A stretch of 64,000 nt of DNA from Unio delphinus (GCA_029339505.1 JAQISU010000069.1:8815001-8879000); one strand, 5' to 3'. Shown: positions 1 through 11,639, counted from the stretch's first letter. Numbers and translations are program-made. The notes: a model not told the origin generated them from the sequence alone.

Positions 1-1060
1 CATTTATTAAATTTACAAAGACTTTAGTGATAACAATACAAACTGGATCAATGAAAAATTATATAAATACACTTTTAACATGATTTTTATTTCCCTAAGA
101 CGCAGATGACTTATACTACTTTTGTCTCTTTGTTATTTGGACATAAATATTATACATGGCACTATCACCTAGCCATCTGTGCTTATTATATTCAATAAAC
201 TAAAATATATGAGGACCATCTTGATTATCTTTATTTCGGAACGGTGATGATGATAATGTGGAAAGGACAAGAGTTACACATATGTATGTGTGATGTAGAT
301 AGATAATAATAATGATAACAATACTAATACTACATCTAATAATAATGTTTTACTTAAAAATGTTAGGAAAATAAATCAGAACGCAAGTTTGATAGTTGTG
401 TTTATATCATAATGATTTTCTTTTTCGGTAACATAACGATAAAACATTATTATCTATATCATATCTTGGACTTAAAATTAATTTTACCATTTACACGGGT
501 TTACTTAATTACACTGCCAGGAATACTATAGACGGGTACTGAATCCGAAACAGTTTGATTACGAGTTCTGCTCCTTTAGAGTTGATCTAATGAGTCCCAT
601 ATATTTCTTTAGAATGAGTTACATGTTACTAGTACGATCTCAATTTTATTTCTGGTTCTAATGATTCTAGATTTCATCCTTCGTCACTCTTTTACAACAG
701 TACTATCCCTTGTTATTACTGACACCAATTTCAGAAAATTAGATATTTAATTAGCGTTTCTATATCGTATTCCGATATTAACGCACACGGAAGTAACAAC
801 AGATATAACTGGCATTTGAGGTAAACACAATAAATTCATTAAACAATAAATATAACGTGCTTTATTTTCGATCATTTAAAATAATCGTGACGAGTATCAA
901 TTGTGATAATATAAATACTTCCAGTGTGGAACCAAATGTAATAGTTGATTTCACTAACTAAAATATAGGATTAGTCCTAAAGCTTGATAGAGGACTACTT
1001 TTTTATCAGGATCGATAGAAAGAAGATTCTTGTATTTTTTGCCTCATATGAGAGCAACAG
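1..1060. other. AT-rich unique DNA, no gene seen
   Basis: No convincing reading frame, RNA gene or repeat was recognised here. The stretch is strongly AT-rich with short homopolymer runs only. Confidence 0.6.
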
Positions 1061-1158
1061 TTAACATACATACATACATACATACATACATACATACATA
1101 CATACATACATACATACATACATACATTCATACATACATACAGACATACAGACAGACA

Positions 1159-1190
<32 letters not shown>

Positions 1191-1342
1191 TGCATGCATG
1201 CATGCATGCATACATACATACATACATACATACATACATAAATACATGCATGCATGCATGCATGCATACATACATACATACATACATACATACATACATA
1301 CATACATACATACATACATACATACATACATACATACATACT
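1061..1342. repeat. Compound tetranucleotide microsatellite CATA/CAGA/CAGG/CATG
   Basis: About 280 bases of uninterrupted 4-bp units. The order is CATA block, a short CAGA block (near 1140-1160), a CAGG block (near 1161-1188), a CATG block (near 1189-1208), CATA again, a second CATG block (near 1246-1266), then a long CATA block. The unit always starts with CA and the 4-bp phase is kept through every block, so the blocks look like point-mutated units that were then amplified in place. Because 4 is not a multiple of 3, several frames on both strands lack stops over about 100 codons. Those open frames are artefacts. Confidence 0.97.
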
Positions 1343-1344
1343 GG

Positions 1345-2885
1345 TACACATAATTGTTGTAATCTGATAATGTGTTAATACAGAAATGCATTGTATTAAA
1401 TCTCATCCAGGCTTGTTACCACACATTTTGTACTATAATGAGTAAACACAAAAGTTCCGCATTCATTCGAATACTTCTATCCATTCATTAATGACTTCAT
1501 CACGTTGATAGTGAGTATTACATTTTTGTTATGAGCACGCAGCACAATATCATATAACATTTCCTTGTGAGTGTTTTAAAGTGGATATATTGTTGTACGT
1601 TGGGATATTTGTGCACTAATGACACATTTAACTAGCATGTCTTTCGAAATAGAGATGACAATGAAATACAATTTAAGGGCGGAACACTTCCACCTGTAAT
1701 GAAATGATTATTAGCTGTGCACGATAAAGATGGCGAGCAGAAAAAGGTACCTTCAAATAAACATCCCCATCTCTTCCAAAATTTATATTCAAACCAAATC
1801 CAATAATACGTGAGGTTGAATTAATACCATTAGATTGACATTTAAAACATTAACAAAATCGAGTTGGAAAAGAATATTTGAAACTTGATAACCGAAAGGC
1901 TACTTGTGTCTCAAATTTACATGTGCATTTTATCTACATTGGCTCTGTCCAAAGCACTATTACAAGGCTGAAACATTAACATATGCAAGTTTCACTGAAT
2001 GTAGTTTTCAAACTTGTCTAAACTCTGTTTGGGTGGTGGAAGAAACCGGAATATGGCAACTTATTCAAGTACATCGCAGTATACGCTATATTTCGTTATA
2101 GCTGCATGACAACTAAATAAATATATGTGGGCGATATTTAAATATCTCGTAAATCATATTGAATATTGTATAATGATATAAACTTATTGTTGAGCTATAT
2201 TCAAAAGCAAAATTTTTGTATTACAATCAGGTAAACAAACAAATTAGGCAGATCTTTCGCAAAAATAACTATTTATTATTCATTTCGCTTACTGTATAAT
2301 TTTAAGTCATTCTATAATATAGAAGAAGTTATAAGAATATTACAGTATATATTGCTTCTGTTTTCTTTATTCTGTTGCAGAGAGGAAAAATTATTAAAAT
2401 TTGTTTTTCCAATAATTGCCATTCAGTTTTCAGCTTTGAGCAAGTTGTTCATAAATGGTATTAATGAGGTATCACACGGTACCCAATGGATCATATATCA
2501 CCCTATTGCAATGTAATATCAGATAATGGAACGTAAAGTGTACATTGGAATTAAAACTCAGGGGCAAACTGGATAACATCATTTGATTGTAGTTAACACT
2601 TCAAAGGAGTTAAAATTTACTACAATGGTACTCATGTTCATAATATGTCCGCTCCTTAATATTGTTCTCAAACCTTTGTGGCTATTCACAGTCCCTCGTG
2701 CAAATTGATAAGTTTGTTGTTTTCGTTTTGAGTTTCTTTTTTTCTAAAAAATTGAAAAGTTATTATGATTCACACTTACTATTCAAACAAGAGGGATGCT
2801 TTTAATAATGAATGTAGAGCACAACAAACAGTGAGCTACGCAATTTACATGAATTTTACGCCATTCACCTATACACTCATGTACA
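1345..2885. other. AT-rich unique DNA, no gene seen
   Basis: Only short open frames occur (the longest is about 65 codons near 1904-2101, with no recognisable similarity). Nothing else can be supported. Confidence 0.55.
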
Positions 2886-2887
2886 CA

Positions 2888-2888
<1 letters not shown>

Positions 2889-2940
<52 letters not shown>

Positions 2941-2958
2941 TAATAATAATAATAACAA
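2889..2958 (-). repeat. (AAT)n microsatellite, 3' tail of the adjacent LINE
   Basis: About 23 AAT units with two AAC interruptions. Read on the minus strand this is (ATT)n and it directly follows the end of the L2-like LINE remnant at 2960-4460. The sequence just before it on the minus strand (a 'ggcgctatacaaagtt' type end) followed by ATT repeats is the usual 3' terminus of L2/CR1-type elements, so the microsatellite is best read as the element's own tail. Confidence 0.8.
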
Positions 2959-2959
2959 T

Positions 2960-4460
2960 GAGAACTTTGTATAGCGCCTAATCTTTCGAAGCTCTAAACG
3001 CTTTACACCATCAATAATGACATGACTACACTACAGAACAACAAATGACAAAAACAATGTAATTGGAAAACATAGAAACATGCTGCAAACTTAAAAGTTA
3101 CAAAACATGATTAGGTCGCAAAGTTTGTCCCTGCAGTTGATACATGTGAGTCTTGAGAGTACTCTTAAAAGGGAACACTGTATTTTTGTGTCTAATTTCC
3201 ATTGGCAATTCGTTCCACGTCGCCGAGCCCTGGTGTGGAAACGAACATTGTCCATATGACTTTGTTTTCACCTTGGGAACAATGAGTATACGATTATCAG
3301 AACAAGAGCGTAAGGATCTAACTGGTGTATACACATGGGTGAGGAAGGATAGGTATGTTGGACTGGAGGCTGTCATTGAAATATAGCACAGAGAACAAAT
3401 TTTGTTTTTGATTCTGTATCGAATTGATAGCCAGTGTAGGGTACAGATGAGTGATGAGGTGTGCTCTGATCGAGGTACTCAAAAGATGATCAGTGCAGCT
3501 GTGTTCTGAAACTTTTAAAGTTTCTGGAGTAAATATTGTGATGAACTAGACAGAATTGTGTTACAATAGTCCAATCTTGAAAGTACTAATGCACAGACAA
3601 GTGTTTTTGTGGCATTAACTGAAAGATATTTAAGAATGGAACTGATGCGTCTCAATTTAAGTAATGCAGCCCTGCAGATGTTCATGACATGTTGGTGCAA
3701 TGTGAGAGTACTGTCTAGAGTAACGCCTATATTCTGTACTGACTGTGAGAATTTAATGTTGTTGTTGCTGATATTTATTGTCTAAGGTAAAGGATGTGAA
3801 TGAGGAAGTCTTTCTGGTGTGATCCGAATAGCCTCAGTTTTATTATCATTCATTTTCAGCTTGTTGCATATCATCCATGATTTCACATCCGAAATGCACT
3901 TCTCTACTCCATGGATGATAGCATCAACTTCAGTTTGGTGGCTAGATTTGTATATTTGGATGTTATCAGCGTACAATTGGTGCTACACTGGGTGATGATC
4001 TATGACACTTCAGAGCGGCTGAGTGTACAGAATGATGAGAATAGTTCCAAGACCAGATCCCTGCGGAACACCACAACATACATCAACTGGGCTGGAGTGT
4101 ATTCCATTTGCAGATATAATTTATGTCCTGTTCACTAAGTAGGACTTGAACCACTGTAAGGCTATATTCTGAATGCCAAAGACATGCTGGAGACAGTGAA
4201 GTAATATATCATGGTATATTGTGTCAAATGCTGCAGATTAATGCAGGAGAGTGAGGACTGTAATCTTTCCACTATCCAAAGCAGAGAGAATGTCACTAAA
4301 TACTTTCAGAAGAGTAGTTTCCGTACTTTGTCAAGGGCGATATGCAGACTGTATATTACTAAAAAGATTGTTTGAATTCAAATGAGATACAAGTTGAGCT
4401 AGAACCTTCACTATATTGTGTTTATTTAATACTTTGAACCCGTAGGTGACATTGTTGTTA
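2960..4460 (-). pseudogene. L2/CR1-like non-LTR retrotransposon, reverse transcriptase remnant
   Basis: The minus-strand translation in several broken frames matches the C-terminal two thirds of an L2/CR1-type reverse transcriptase. Reading from 4440 downwards there is a region resembling the conserved SAYRP block with a stop where a Gly is usual, a palm motif A 'SAAFDTIYHD' preceded by a stop, and a motif B 'GVPQGSGLGT' near 4060. A degenerate catalytic motif 'MYADNIQIY' lies near 3950-3976; the second catalytic Asp of the usual YADD is Asn. Then come 'LVLSRLDYCN' near 3580 and a C-terminal block 'GSATWNELPMEIRH' near 3190-3230. The element is 5'-truncated and carries several stops and frameshifts, so it is dead. 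A second copy of the same family lies at 54690-55383 on the other strand. Family assignment is by motif recognition; L2 versus neighbouring CR1 groups is uncertain. Confidence 0.85.
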
Positions 4461-4464
4461 TGTT

Positions 4465-5180
4465 AAGTGAAAATAAACTCTAGAATCATGTTCAGATATT
4501 TACACTGCATTAGAAACATAGTTCATTATAATAACATTCCCCTTCAAAATAATTAAGCTGTTAATATAATCATTTCTGCCAAATAAGTAGTATTACTATA
4601 TAAACGTAATTTTTTCATTTTTCGAATAAGTTCATTTCACTTTATTATATTCATCTTAATTATTTACTCTATTATTACTTGCTAACTTTTGCAAGGTCAA
4701 TGTTGTTTGAGACATGTTTTCCCTGAATTAGTTTCATTATCCATTGCAATTTCTCACTACCTGACATAATGTTTTGAATTGCAATGGTGGATATTGTCAA
4801 ATTTAAAAGCTGTTAAAGTTGAAGTATATCGTTTGAAAATAAATGACAGAAAAGGCTAAACCAACAATACCTTCTGTAAAATGTGACAAATTATATATTA
4901 GTCTTGGACAAAAATGAAAACTTTAAACGCAATTATTATTTAAATAACAAATAATTCTAAACATTGTTATGTCACACCTATACACAAATAATATATGTTT
5001 CTTATAAATGAATGAAAAACGAATATAGTATGAATTACGATCTTGAAATATGCTGATGTACCAATACATGTTATTGTAACCATGTACTAATGGTCTTGAC
5101 CTTTCAATATGATATATTCTAGAATATTTTAGAAGTAGTCCTCCATAATCTAAAAAATGCATTTGTTGTCAAAAAGATAG
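4465..5180. other. AT-rich unique DNA, no gene seen
   Basis: No recognisable gene. A 79-codon open frame on the minus strand (4923-5162) has no identifiable features and is probably chance. Confidence 0.55.
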
Positions 5181-5184
5181 TAGG

Positions 5185-5338
5185 CACTTTGTAATTCCAA
5201 TCAATAATTTATATGATAATGGGCACTTTGTAATTATAATCAAATCAATAATTCATATTATAATATACACTTTGTAATTCAAATCAATAATTCATATGAT
5301 AATAGCCAATTTGTAATTCTTATCAATAATTAATATGC
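5185..5338. repeat. Short minisatellite, 39-44 bp unit, four copies
   Basis: The motif 'actttgtaatt' recurs at about 5186, 5225, 5269 and (as 'aatttgtaatt') 5308. Each copy is followed by 'atcaataatt' and 'atatgataat' variants. Spacings are 39, 44 and 39 bp. The second copy carries a small internal insertion. Confidence 0.85.
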
Positions 5339-5339
5339 T

Positions 5340-5840
5340 TCGTTCCTTTCTATGTATAACCGAACACAGCTAAATACCATGCTCACAGTTTCCCAAATAT
5401 TGATTAGAAGATACGAATGTAGACTTTCCTGAGCTAGCCATTGGTATATACCCTATAGCTAGACATATTTTGCATGAATATAACCTGAAATTCTCAATCA
5501 TCTTAATGAACACTTACAACAAACTGTAGACATGTTTGCTTTTAGAACCTTTTATTGTCCAAAGTTTATGCATCAAAGTTGTTTTATTTTAAGTACAATA
5601 AACAATAATGGACAATGGATAAGCAGGAAATATAGATATACCGGATGGTGGACACAAGGCAATGACAAACTGTAGATATACATAACATTATTTTAAACTT
5701 ATGTGGGTCATATAATTTACTCATGGCATATAATAACAATGGATTTGATCATTCACACTAACATAATTTGTTTACGGACAGATAAATATATCAGTCTCAA
5801 GGGATTCATTTATTATACAGCAATGCATCTCCCTCTCTCT
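5340..5840. other. AT-rich unique DNA, no gene seen
   Basis: No recognisable gene or RNA. The open frame running from 5703 into the TA repeat is mainly repeat-coded. Confidence 0.5.
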
Positions 5841-5842
<2 letters not shown>

Positions 5843-5906
<64 letters not shown>

Positions 5907-5930
5907 TCATCATCGTCGTCGTCGTCGTAG
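5843..5930. repeat. (AT)n followed by (ATC)n and (GTC)n
   Basis: About 30 AT units pass directly into four ATC triplets and then five GTC triplets. The ATC to GTC change is another case of a repeat unit mutating by one base and then being amplified. Confidence 0.95.
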
Positions 5931-5934
5931 TCTC

Positions 5935-6415
5935 CTTATTTATCCATTTTCATAAGTACTTAACTATATAAGGGATCTATTGAACGACATAAAAATTTAG
6001 TTTATAACGTTAGTACTTGAAGATGGTTCAGGAAATCAATTGTTAAACTATGTGAATAATATATAACATGAATAGTCGACTTAAACTCCGGAAACTGGAA
6101 GGCTACTATGAATATTCTGGATCATTTTGTGGTGTAGATTTAGAGGATATTGATGAAACAAGCGTACAAACTCCATTTCATTTTTCTTAACGCTCAGCAA
6201 CACTGCCGCATGAATACGTTTTGATTATCACGTGACTACAGAAGCGAAGGTACGAACTACTCGGGATGTTACCGACCAACAAAAATTTATGCAAACTCAT
6301 ATAAAATGATTGTTCAAGGGAATATTGTGATGACCTAATTTTTATTGCAATATTTACCCGTGTAGCTGTAAAGTTCTTGATCATACCGATTCCGAGGATG
6401 TATTTTCTTTTTGAC
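5935..6415. other. No gene seen
   Basis: Mixed AT-rich sequence. A 65-codon minus-strand frame (6187-6384) has no recognisable content. Confidence 0.45.
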
Positions 6416-6419
6416 CGAA

Positions 6420-7400
6420 AAGAATGGCTTCGATAACGGCTATGTCGAATAGTTCAAATTTATGCACAACCTATTCCATCCAATTCCACTCATGTGTTAT
6501 CCGGTAGTCGTTTCAGAGCGAACCATACAGTTTTTCTAGTACGAATAAATGATTATGATGCTGCTATATGGCGACAGGGAGGCTATGCTTGTTATTATGA
6601 ATGCCAGTAATGACCCCATCATTCACTAAAGAAAATAAATTATTATCATGTATGAATGCAGGTGCCCAGTTAATGATGTCATGGTTAACAGCGACTACAT
6701 ATAGTATTTAGAGTAATATTAACGGTATATTTACTTGGCATATAGCATCACAACAAAATGTTTCTGTGCCATGATATATATTTGTTACACGATTAAATTA
6801 TCAAGAGCGGAGTCGTATGGTATGTCACAAACTCAATGTTTCTGAAGTCTCACGAAGAATAAATTGTCAACAAGAACCATCTGAAGATATTTTAAGTGAT
6901 TGTGGAAAAAAGAAAATATCACACGCAGATCATAGTTTGATGACATTTATGGGACGTGATCAGTCTATAGTTACTGGTTTGCAAATGTATGTTTCTATGT
7001 GGGATCAATTTGTTTTTTCACTGGAAAATCTTGTTTTAACCAGATAGACTGTCGTTGATGCACACTTTAGAGCTTGTGTGAACTCTAGTGGTATTATATA
7101 CAGAGCCATTGCTGTCATGCTCAGCGCGAAAGGTATTGGTGGAAAAATCGGAGTCACCGATGCATGAGTAGAAAATGTGTCACATAACTAGATCACTCGT
7201 AATATTATAATTTCATATTATCATGTAGATAATATTATGCTTCCGGGTAAAATTAAATAACTGCAAACCGTGTCAGTGAAAATATCTGGAACTACAATGA
7301 CACCAAAACACAATCATATTATAGGTGGTCCGAATAATCTATCACTGAAAAAACAATACTGCTAAACAATATAACACAGGAATCTGAATAACTCTAAACA
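6420..7400 (+). pseudogene. Degenerate coding-like region, possible Polinton/adintovirus capsid remnant
   Basis: A 76-codon open frame (6817-7047) and the broken frames around it have protein-like composition rather than random AT-rich content. Downstream pieces include 'NIMLPGKI' near 7230-7255 and 'HIIGGPNN' near 7313-7340, separated by stops. These patches are reminiscent of double-jelly-roll major capsid (hexon-like) proteins of Polinton/adintovirus elements, and a possible core-protein remnant lies downstream at 8880-9093. No long open frame survives and I cannot confirm homology by eye. Alternatives are another decayed transposon gene or a decayed host gene. Confidence 0.22.
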
Positions 7401-7636
7401 TTGTCACAGAATTAGGCGAAAATTTAATTTATTTTCTAATTGAATTGCAAACTAATTTCACCATTTTTTGTGTTTCGTCGTACGTGCGTTACCTGGGGTG
7501 AATAAGTGGTGTTCTCCAAGGTAAGCAGCGTGTAACGATTTGCACGTGCCTAACTTCGAATTACATGAAGTCCGGAACATTAGAATCACGGGGGGCATGG
7601 TAATGTTGCCGTGAATTTTGCTCACCTTTTTGAGGG

Positions 7637-7644
7637 TATATAAG
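7637..7644 (+). promoter_or_regulatory. Candidate TATA box
   Basis: The octamer TATATAAG sits in relatively GC-rich DNA, unlike the TA microsatellites elsewhere. A consensus splice donor (AGG then GTGAGT) follows at 7730-7731. The combination suggests a promoter with a short non-coding first exon. No transcript evidence is available from sequence. Confidence 0.3.
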
Positions 7645-7899
7645 GCAGAATATTTCTGATAAATATTACGGGACCAAAAGTATATTATCACAGGAAAGAT
7701 AGCTCGTCATTAAATCTCCAGCCAAAAGGGTGAGTGTTAAATTTATATTTCGTTTTATTGTGAATTTTATTCAGTTTATCATTTCATATAATGATGATTT
7801 TATCACAATGCAGATTTTAAAATTGGAATATTTGGAATTACTAGTCACTATTAGACTTCAAATGCAATAGCGTAATCTAAGGTTTAGATTATTTTTGAG

Positions 7900-8130
7900 A
7901 CGTCTTTGAGATCGTAGCTGAAATTGTAGAAGAGTTGCAGAACCTCTCTGATAACGTCTCTGATAACGTCTTTGAGATCGTAGCTGAAATTGTAGATGAT
8001 TTGCTGCGGAACATCTCTGATAACATCGCTGATAACGTCTCTGATATCGTAGATGATTTGTTGAGGAACATCTCTGATAACATCTCTGATATCGTAGCTG
8101 AAATTGTAGCTGATATTGTAGCGGAGCATC
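7900..8130 (+). repeat. Codon-phased tandem repeat encoding Ile-Ser-Asp-Asn and Ile-Val-Ala-Glu units
   Basis: Units such as 'gataacgtctct' (12 bp) and 'gatatcgtagctgaaatt' alternate in blocks, all in multiples of three bases. The plus-strand frame stays open from about 7905 to 8177 and gives an acidic, amphipathic peptide built of ISDN, VSDI, VAEIV and VDDLLRN units. There is no ATG: a stop lies just upstream and the first usable codon is TTG at 7935. It may be the remnant of a repetitive protein or a minisatellite that happens to stay open. Confidence 0.7.
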
Positions 8131-8879
8131 GCTGTTTGTCGGATTGTCTGTCCTTCTACATCTGTCGTGACGTGTAAATATCCGAAAATCTGGAAGTCCT
8201 AGTGTCGGAGCTGTCTAGAGTTGTAAACATCCGGGGTGGCATCTAGGGTATTGAGGAACGTTAGTTCTAGTAGATGTTTTATGCTGTCTGTACGTATAAC
8301 TGTGGTGGATCCGTGAAGGGCAAGTGACCGATAAAAGTATTGTGTCAACCCTAGGTATTCGGGGAAACTGGGCGGCGATTCAACTGTTGGTGAATCGTAC
8401 GGCTATACAGGGTCGAGACACATATGTGTGTTGCAAATGTAGTACAATTGAGTACATTGTTGTATTTACATAGTTACTTCAGATCACAATAGTATTTCAA
8501 GGGATTGCATGAATCTCAATAAATGTTAGCAACTTGATTAAAAACATGTTGTCGCGATAGTATAGTTTGATGCTTGTGTTTATTATTGTAATTTATACTT
8601 GCATTAATATAACGTTTGTAAAGGTTCCTTGGATCTGTGTATAGTCCAAGAGATTCCTTTGTATCTGTGTTTTATTTTGTATTAATATTTAATTTATTCA
8701 TGTATTGTGAATGGTTGTGAGTGTAATTGTGGGTTGAACGCATGAGTTATTGTGTTGATACATCATTATTTTTCATTAATAATTTATTTCATAAATTTAT
8801 ATTTTCTTTCACATATTGTGTTTGTGTTGTTCATTTAATCCACCATCCTCTCGGTAACAATTCTGTTACATACATGACA

Positions 8880-9093
8880 TACAATTAAATCAGGTGGTAC
8901 GCTTACACCTCTTGCAACTATGTCAGCATTAATCCCAGCTTATTGCCCTGCTGTCGCAAAAGCTGCTGCCCTTGAGCTGTTGGGACAGCGGCTGGAATGG
9001 CACTTACGAAAGCAGCGAGAAACGTAATTTAAAATTAGGTAAAGGTCTGAGACTTCAAGGGACCACCAACTGGTACGGAAGAGGTATAAAAAC
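8880..9093 (+). pseudogene. Small coding-like remnant resembling an adenovirus pX-type core protein
   Basis: Three overlapping plus-strand frames each carry a protein-like patch. The first is hydrophobic ('LTPLATMSALIPA', about 8905-8945), the second Gly/Ala-rich ('VGTAAGMALTKAARN', about 8975-9025), and the third Gly-rich ('LGKGLRLQGTTNWYGRGI', about 9035-9085) ending in a stop. Small proteins with a hydrophobic stretch, a Gly/Ala-rich stretch and basic residues are typical of the core proteins of adintovirus/Polinton structural modules. The frame changes suggest at least two indels. Too short for a firm call. Confidence 0.3.
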
Positions 9094-9169
9094 CAAGAAT
9101 GATTAAATAACACCGATAACATTTTTTTCTTTAATCGATGCTTCTAAAAATTAAAATTAACATTGTTTA

Positions 9170-11330
9170 GAATTGTTAATATGCGAGACCAGTTACCCTC
9201 AAATTGCACTTAAACCGGTATTAATAACCTCGATAATTACACCGGACCTGGAAGTCAATGGTCCGTATACGCGTTTGTCCACGTATAATTGTTTATTTCA
9301 ATTGGTATGGGTTAGCCCCGCCTCACATAGTAACAATCTGGTATTCAACATTACCAGCATAGACAATAACTGACCCAATAATATGCGGCCCGCAAAGTAA
9401 TTGCTATATTCGAGAATGTATTCAAATCAACGAAATCACCTCACAAAGTTGAACGGGGTATTTACGGGGTATTATTCTCGAACCAAAAGCCCATTAAAGA
9501 AATATCAAAAGAGGGTGTAAACAAACTCATCAACAACTAAATGTTATTTTTTGCAAATGTGGATGCAAACAAATTAGTTGTATGTCAGGATAAGCAAGGG
9601 AAATTAAAATCGAATATTCTGTTATTAAATGATATGATCGTTAAAACTAATGGAGGACCCGCAAGCACCATAGTATTGTTTGATAGCATCTGAAAAAACA
9701 AGGTGTTTTTTTTTCAACTATATCGGATAATAATCGCGCGCGAGTACAAAACCCAGGTGATACAAAGACAAGCTAACTCTACATGAACGGGAATAAAATA
9801 GCCGTACTTGGTAATCCAGTATCCGACAATGGTGCGGAGGAAGAGAAAACGATGTAATTGTTAACTACAGCACCGTAGACAATAAACTATCGCTTGGCCA
9901 GAGGCGTATCGATAGAGTTTGGACCCCGGGGACACTATTAATTATTACGTCAGCGCCCTGAAACAATTAAGCCAGCTATCCTGCCATAATTATGCCCCTC
10001 TCCTTTTCACAAAGTCTACATACAACCTATTTCAAAACGCATTTTGGCGTCCTCACTAGTCTGGTGCCAAGGGACATTTGTCCCATCTGCCAACCCCCAC
10101 CCTCAACGACGGCTCCGAACGTTGCAGACCGAGTATGATATTCATGGGAACTCGTTTGCAAATCTTCGTAGACATTTTAGAAAAATGGATGAAATCGCAG
10201 ATATTTTCTGTGGTACTTCGTTGCTTGTTATCATAAAACTTTCTGATATCAAGGCTAGCATTAACAAGATTAAACAAACACGTAATAATATTGTTAATGA
10301 TGTTCTTGCTATTGCTGAAAGTCTTGATAAGATTAAAATACCACATAAACAAAATATCAAAAGCGTGTACTCGGTAAAGTGTGAATCTTTCACCTGGCCA
10401 CCTTCAAATAGCACTATTAAAGATACCGCATTTGTTCAAGGTATATACAGAATACCGGTAATTTCACCAGTACAGTTTAATGTATCATCAAATTTATACA
10501 CTGGCGTAAATAATGTAAGTGTAATAATTGAAAATCAACAATTATAATTGTTTCAGGATAGCCCGATGTTGCCCCAAAAGCACACCAACCATTACCAGAA
10601 CCAAAACGGTCTCTATTTACCACTGACAAACAAATTACCACGATAAAAAACCTCATCATACAAAGATCATTTACTGTGATTGATAAATGCTGAGTTGTCT
10701 GGTCATGTTAGTTTCATTAGTAAATACGATGTAACTTGGCATAATGTTCAGGAACATCTCGCTTTTGGAGTATTTAAATGTGTGAATATTAGCCTAGATG
10801 AAATTATTGAATGTGTTACAATTATTAATCAATAACATATGCCGTAATAAGAGCAACTACATCAATGGATCCTTAAACATCTTTTTCATATAACAAGTTC
10901 ACGCGAGGAAATCATGAAACACATTGAAATATCAAATCAACGTGTTGCTAATATTATCCTTAATAACTATTGAGTAATTCAGGTAACAATTAATACTAAC
11001 AGGGTAGACCACAAACAAAAGTTTACATGTATATTCGATAACAGAAAATTTTTAATTTCCTGGGTATAACGCAGACGACATAAAAATTCCACCAACGATA
11101 CCATCGATAAATTCTTTCCTCACATACGCGCCGCATGGATACAGAAACTATAACCGCAGGTATTCTCAGATACAACAATGCTCCATACGTCGGTGGTAGT
11201 CATATATCACCTTGAATAGTAAATATAAACTCTGCAATCGAGTTTCAATCTTGTTTGTGATGTAATTGATTAAAGTTATCAGACAAACAAAGAAATATAA
11301 AATCAGGCACAGCAGGGATATATTATGTAT
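9170..11330 (+). pseudogene. Decayed coding-like region, unidentified
   Basis: A series of plus-strand open patches is separated by single stops: 9173-9373, a 60-codon patch from about 9541, 10044-10547, and shorter pieces at about 10690-10830 and 10850-10970. Codon usage is protein-like (many Asn, Ile, Val and Thr, few long homopolymers), unlike the surrounding DNA. Position after the pX-like remnant would fit structural or minor capsid genes of a Polinton/adintovirus-like element. No diagnostic motif is visible, so identity is left open. Confidence 0.25.
10044..10547 (+). pseudogene. 167-codon open frame without ATG, unidentified
   Basis: This is the longest non-repeat open frame in the left half of the window. 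It begins at a TTG codon, not an ATG. The N-terminal third is basic and contains 'RRLRTLQTEYDIHGN'. Residues 45-105 are rich in Ile/Lys/Asp with spacing that could form a coiled coil. The C-terminal third is rich in Ser/Val/Asn/Tyr ('SPVQFNVSSNLYTGVNNVSV') and looks beta-rich. The sharp shift in composition near residue 15 hints at a frameshift at the 5' end. I do not recognise the family. It sits in the decayed region that may derive from a Polinton-like structural module. Confidence 0.3.
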
Positions 11331-11464
11331 AGCCCTGTTAAATAAGGGTTGTTATCTCCCCTGAGTTATAACCTCCCTTTGCATGCTCTTCACAAATAAA
11401 AATAAAATTGACCTGTTCCCAAAATTTTGGGGAGCAAAAATGGCACACCCATGGTTAGCAGAGA

Positions 11465-11466
<2 letters not shown>

Positions 11467-11540
<74 letters not shown>

Positions 11541-11570
11541 TTTGACAACACATGGGGAATTAAAATACCG

Positions 11571-11625
<55 letters not shown>

Positions 11626-11639
11626 GTATACATATAGAG

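Larger units (their letters stand above)
7450..8878 (+). other. Promoter-like to polyA-like block; possible solo LTR
   Basis: This stretch is richer in GC than its surroundings between about 7480 and 8440. It has a good TATA box (7637-7644), a strong 5' splice-site consensus about 90 bp downstream (GT at 7730-7731) and an AATAAA at 8518-8523. At the right end is a short inverted repeat of GTAACA and TGTTAC (8852-8867), next to a 'tgttaca' end. Together these would fit a retroviral-type LTR of about 1.4 kb, but no second copy, primer-binding site or gag/pol genes are seen. A transcription unit of the decayed element around it is the alternative. Confidence 0.2.

Noticed and set aside
1006..1406. 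Several Cys/Met/Tyr-rich and His/Thr-rich open frames
   Set aside because: They are produced by the CATA-type repeat, which lacks stops in many frames. No gene signal exists.
4923..5162. 79-codon minus-strand frame
   Set aside because: Composition follows base content; no motif and no neighbouring coding sequence.
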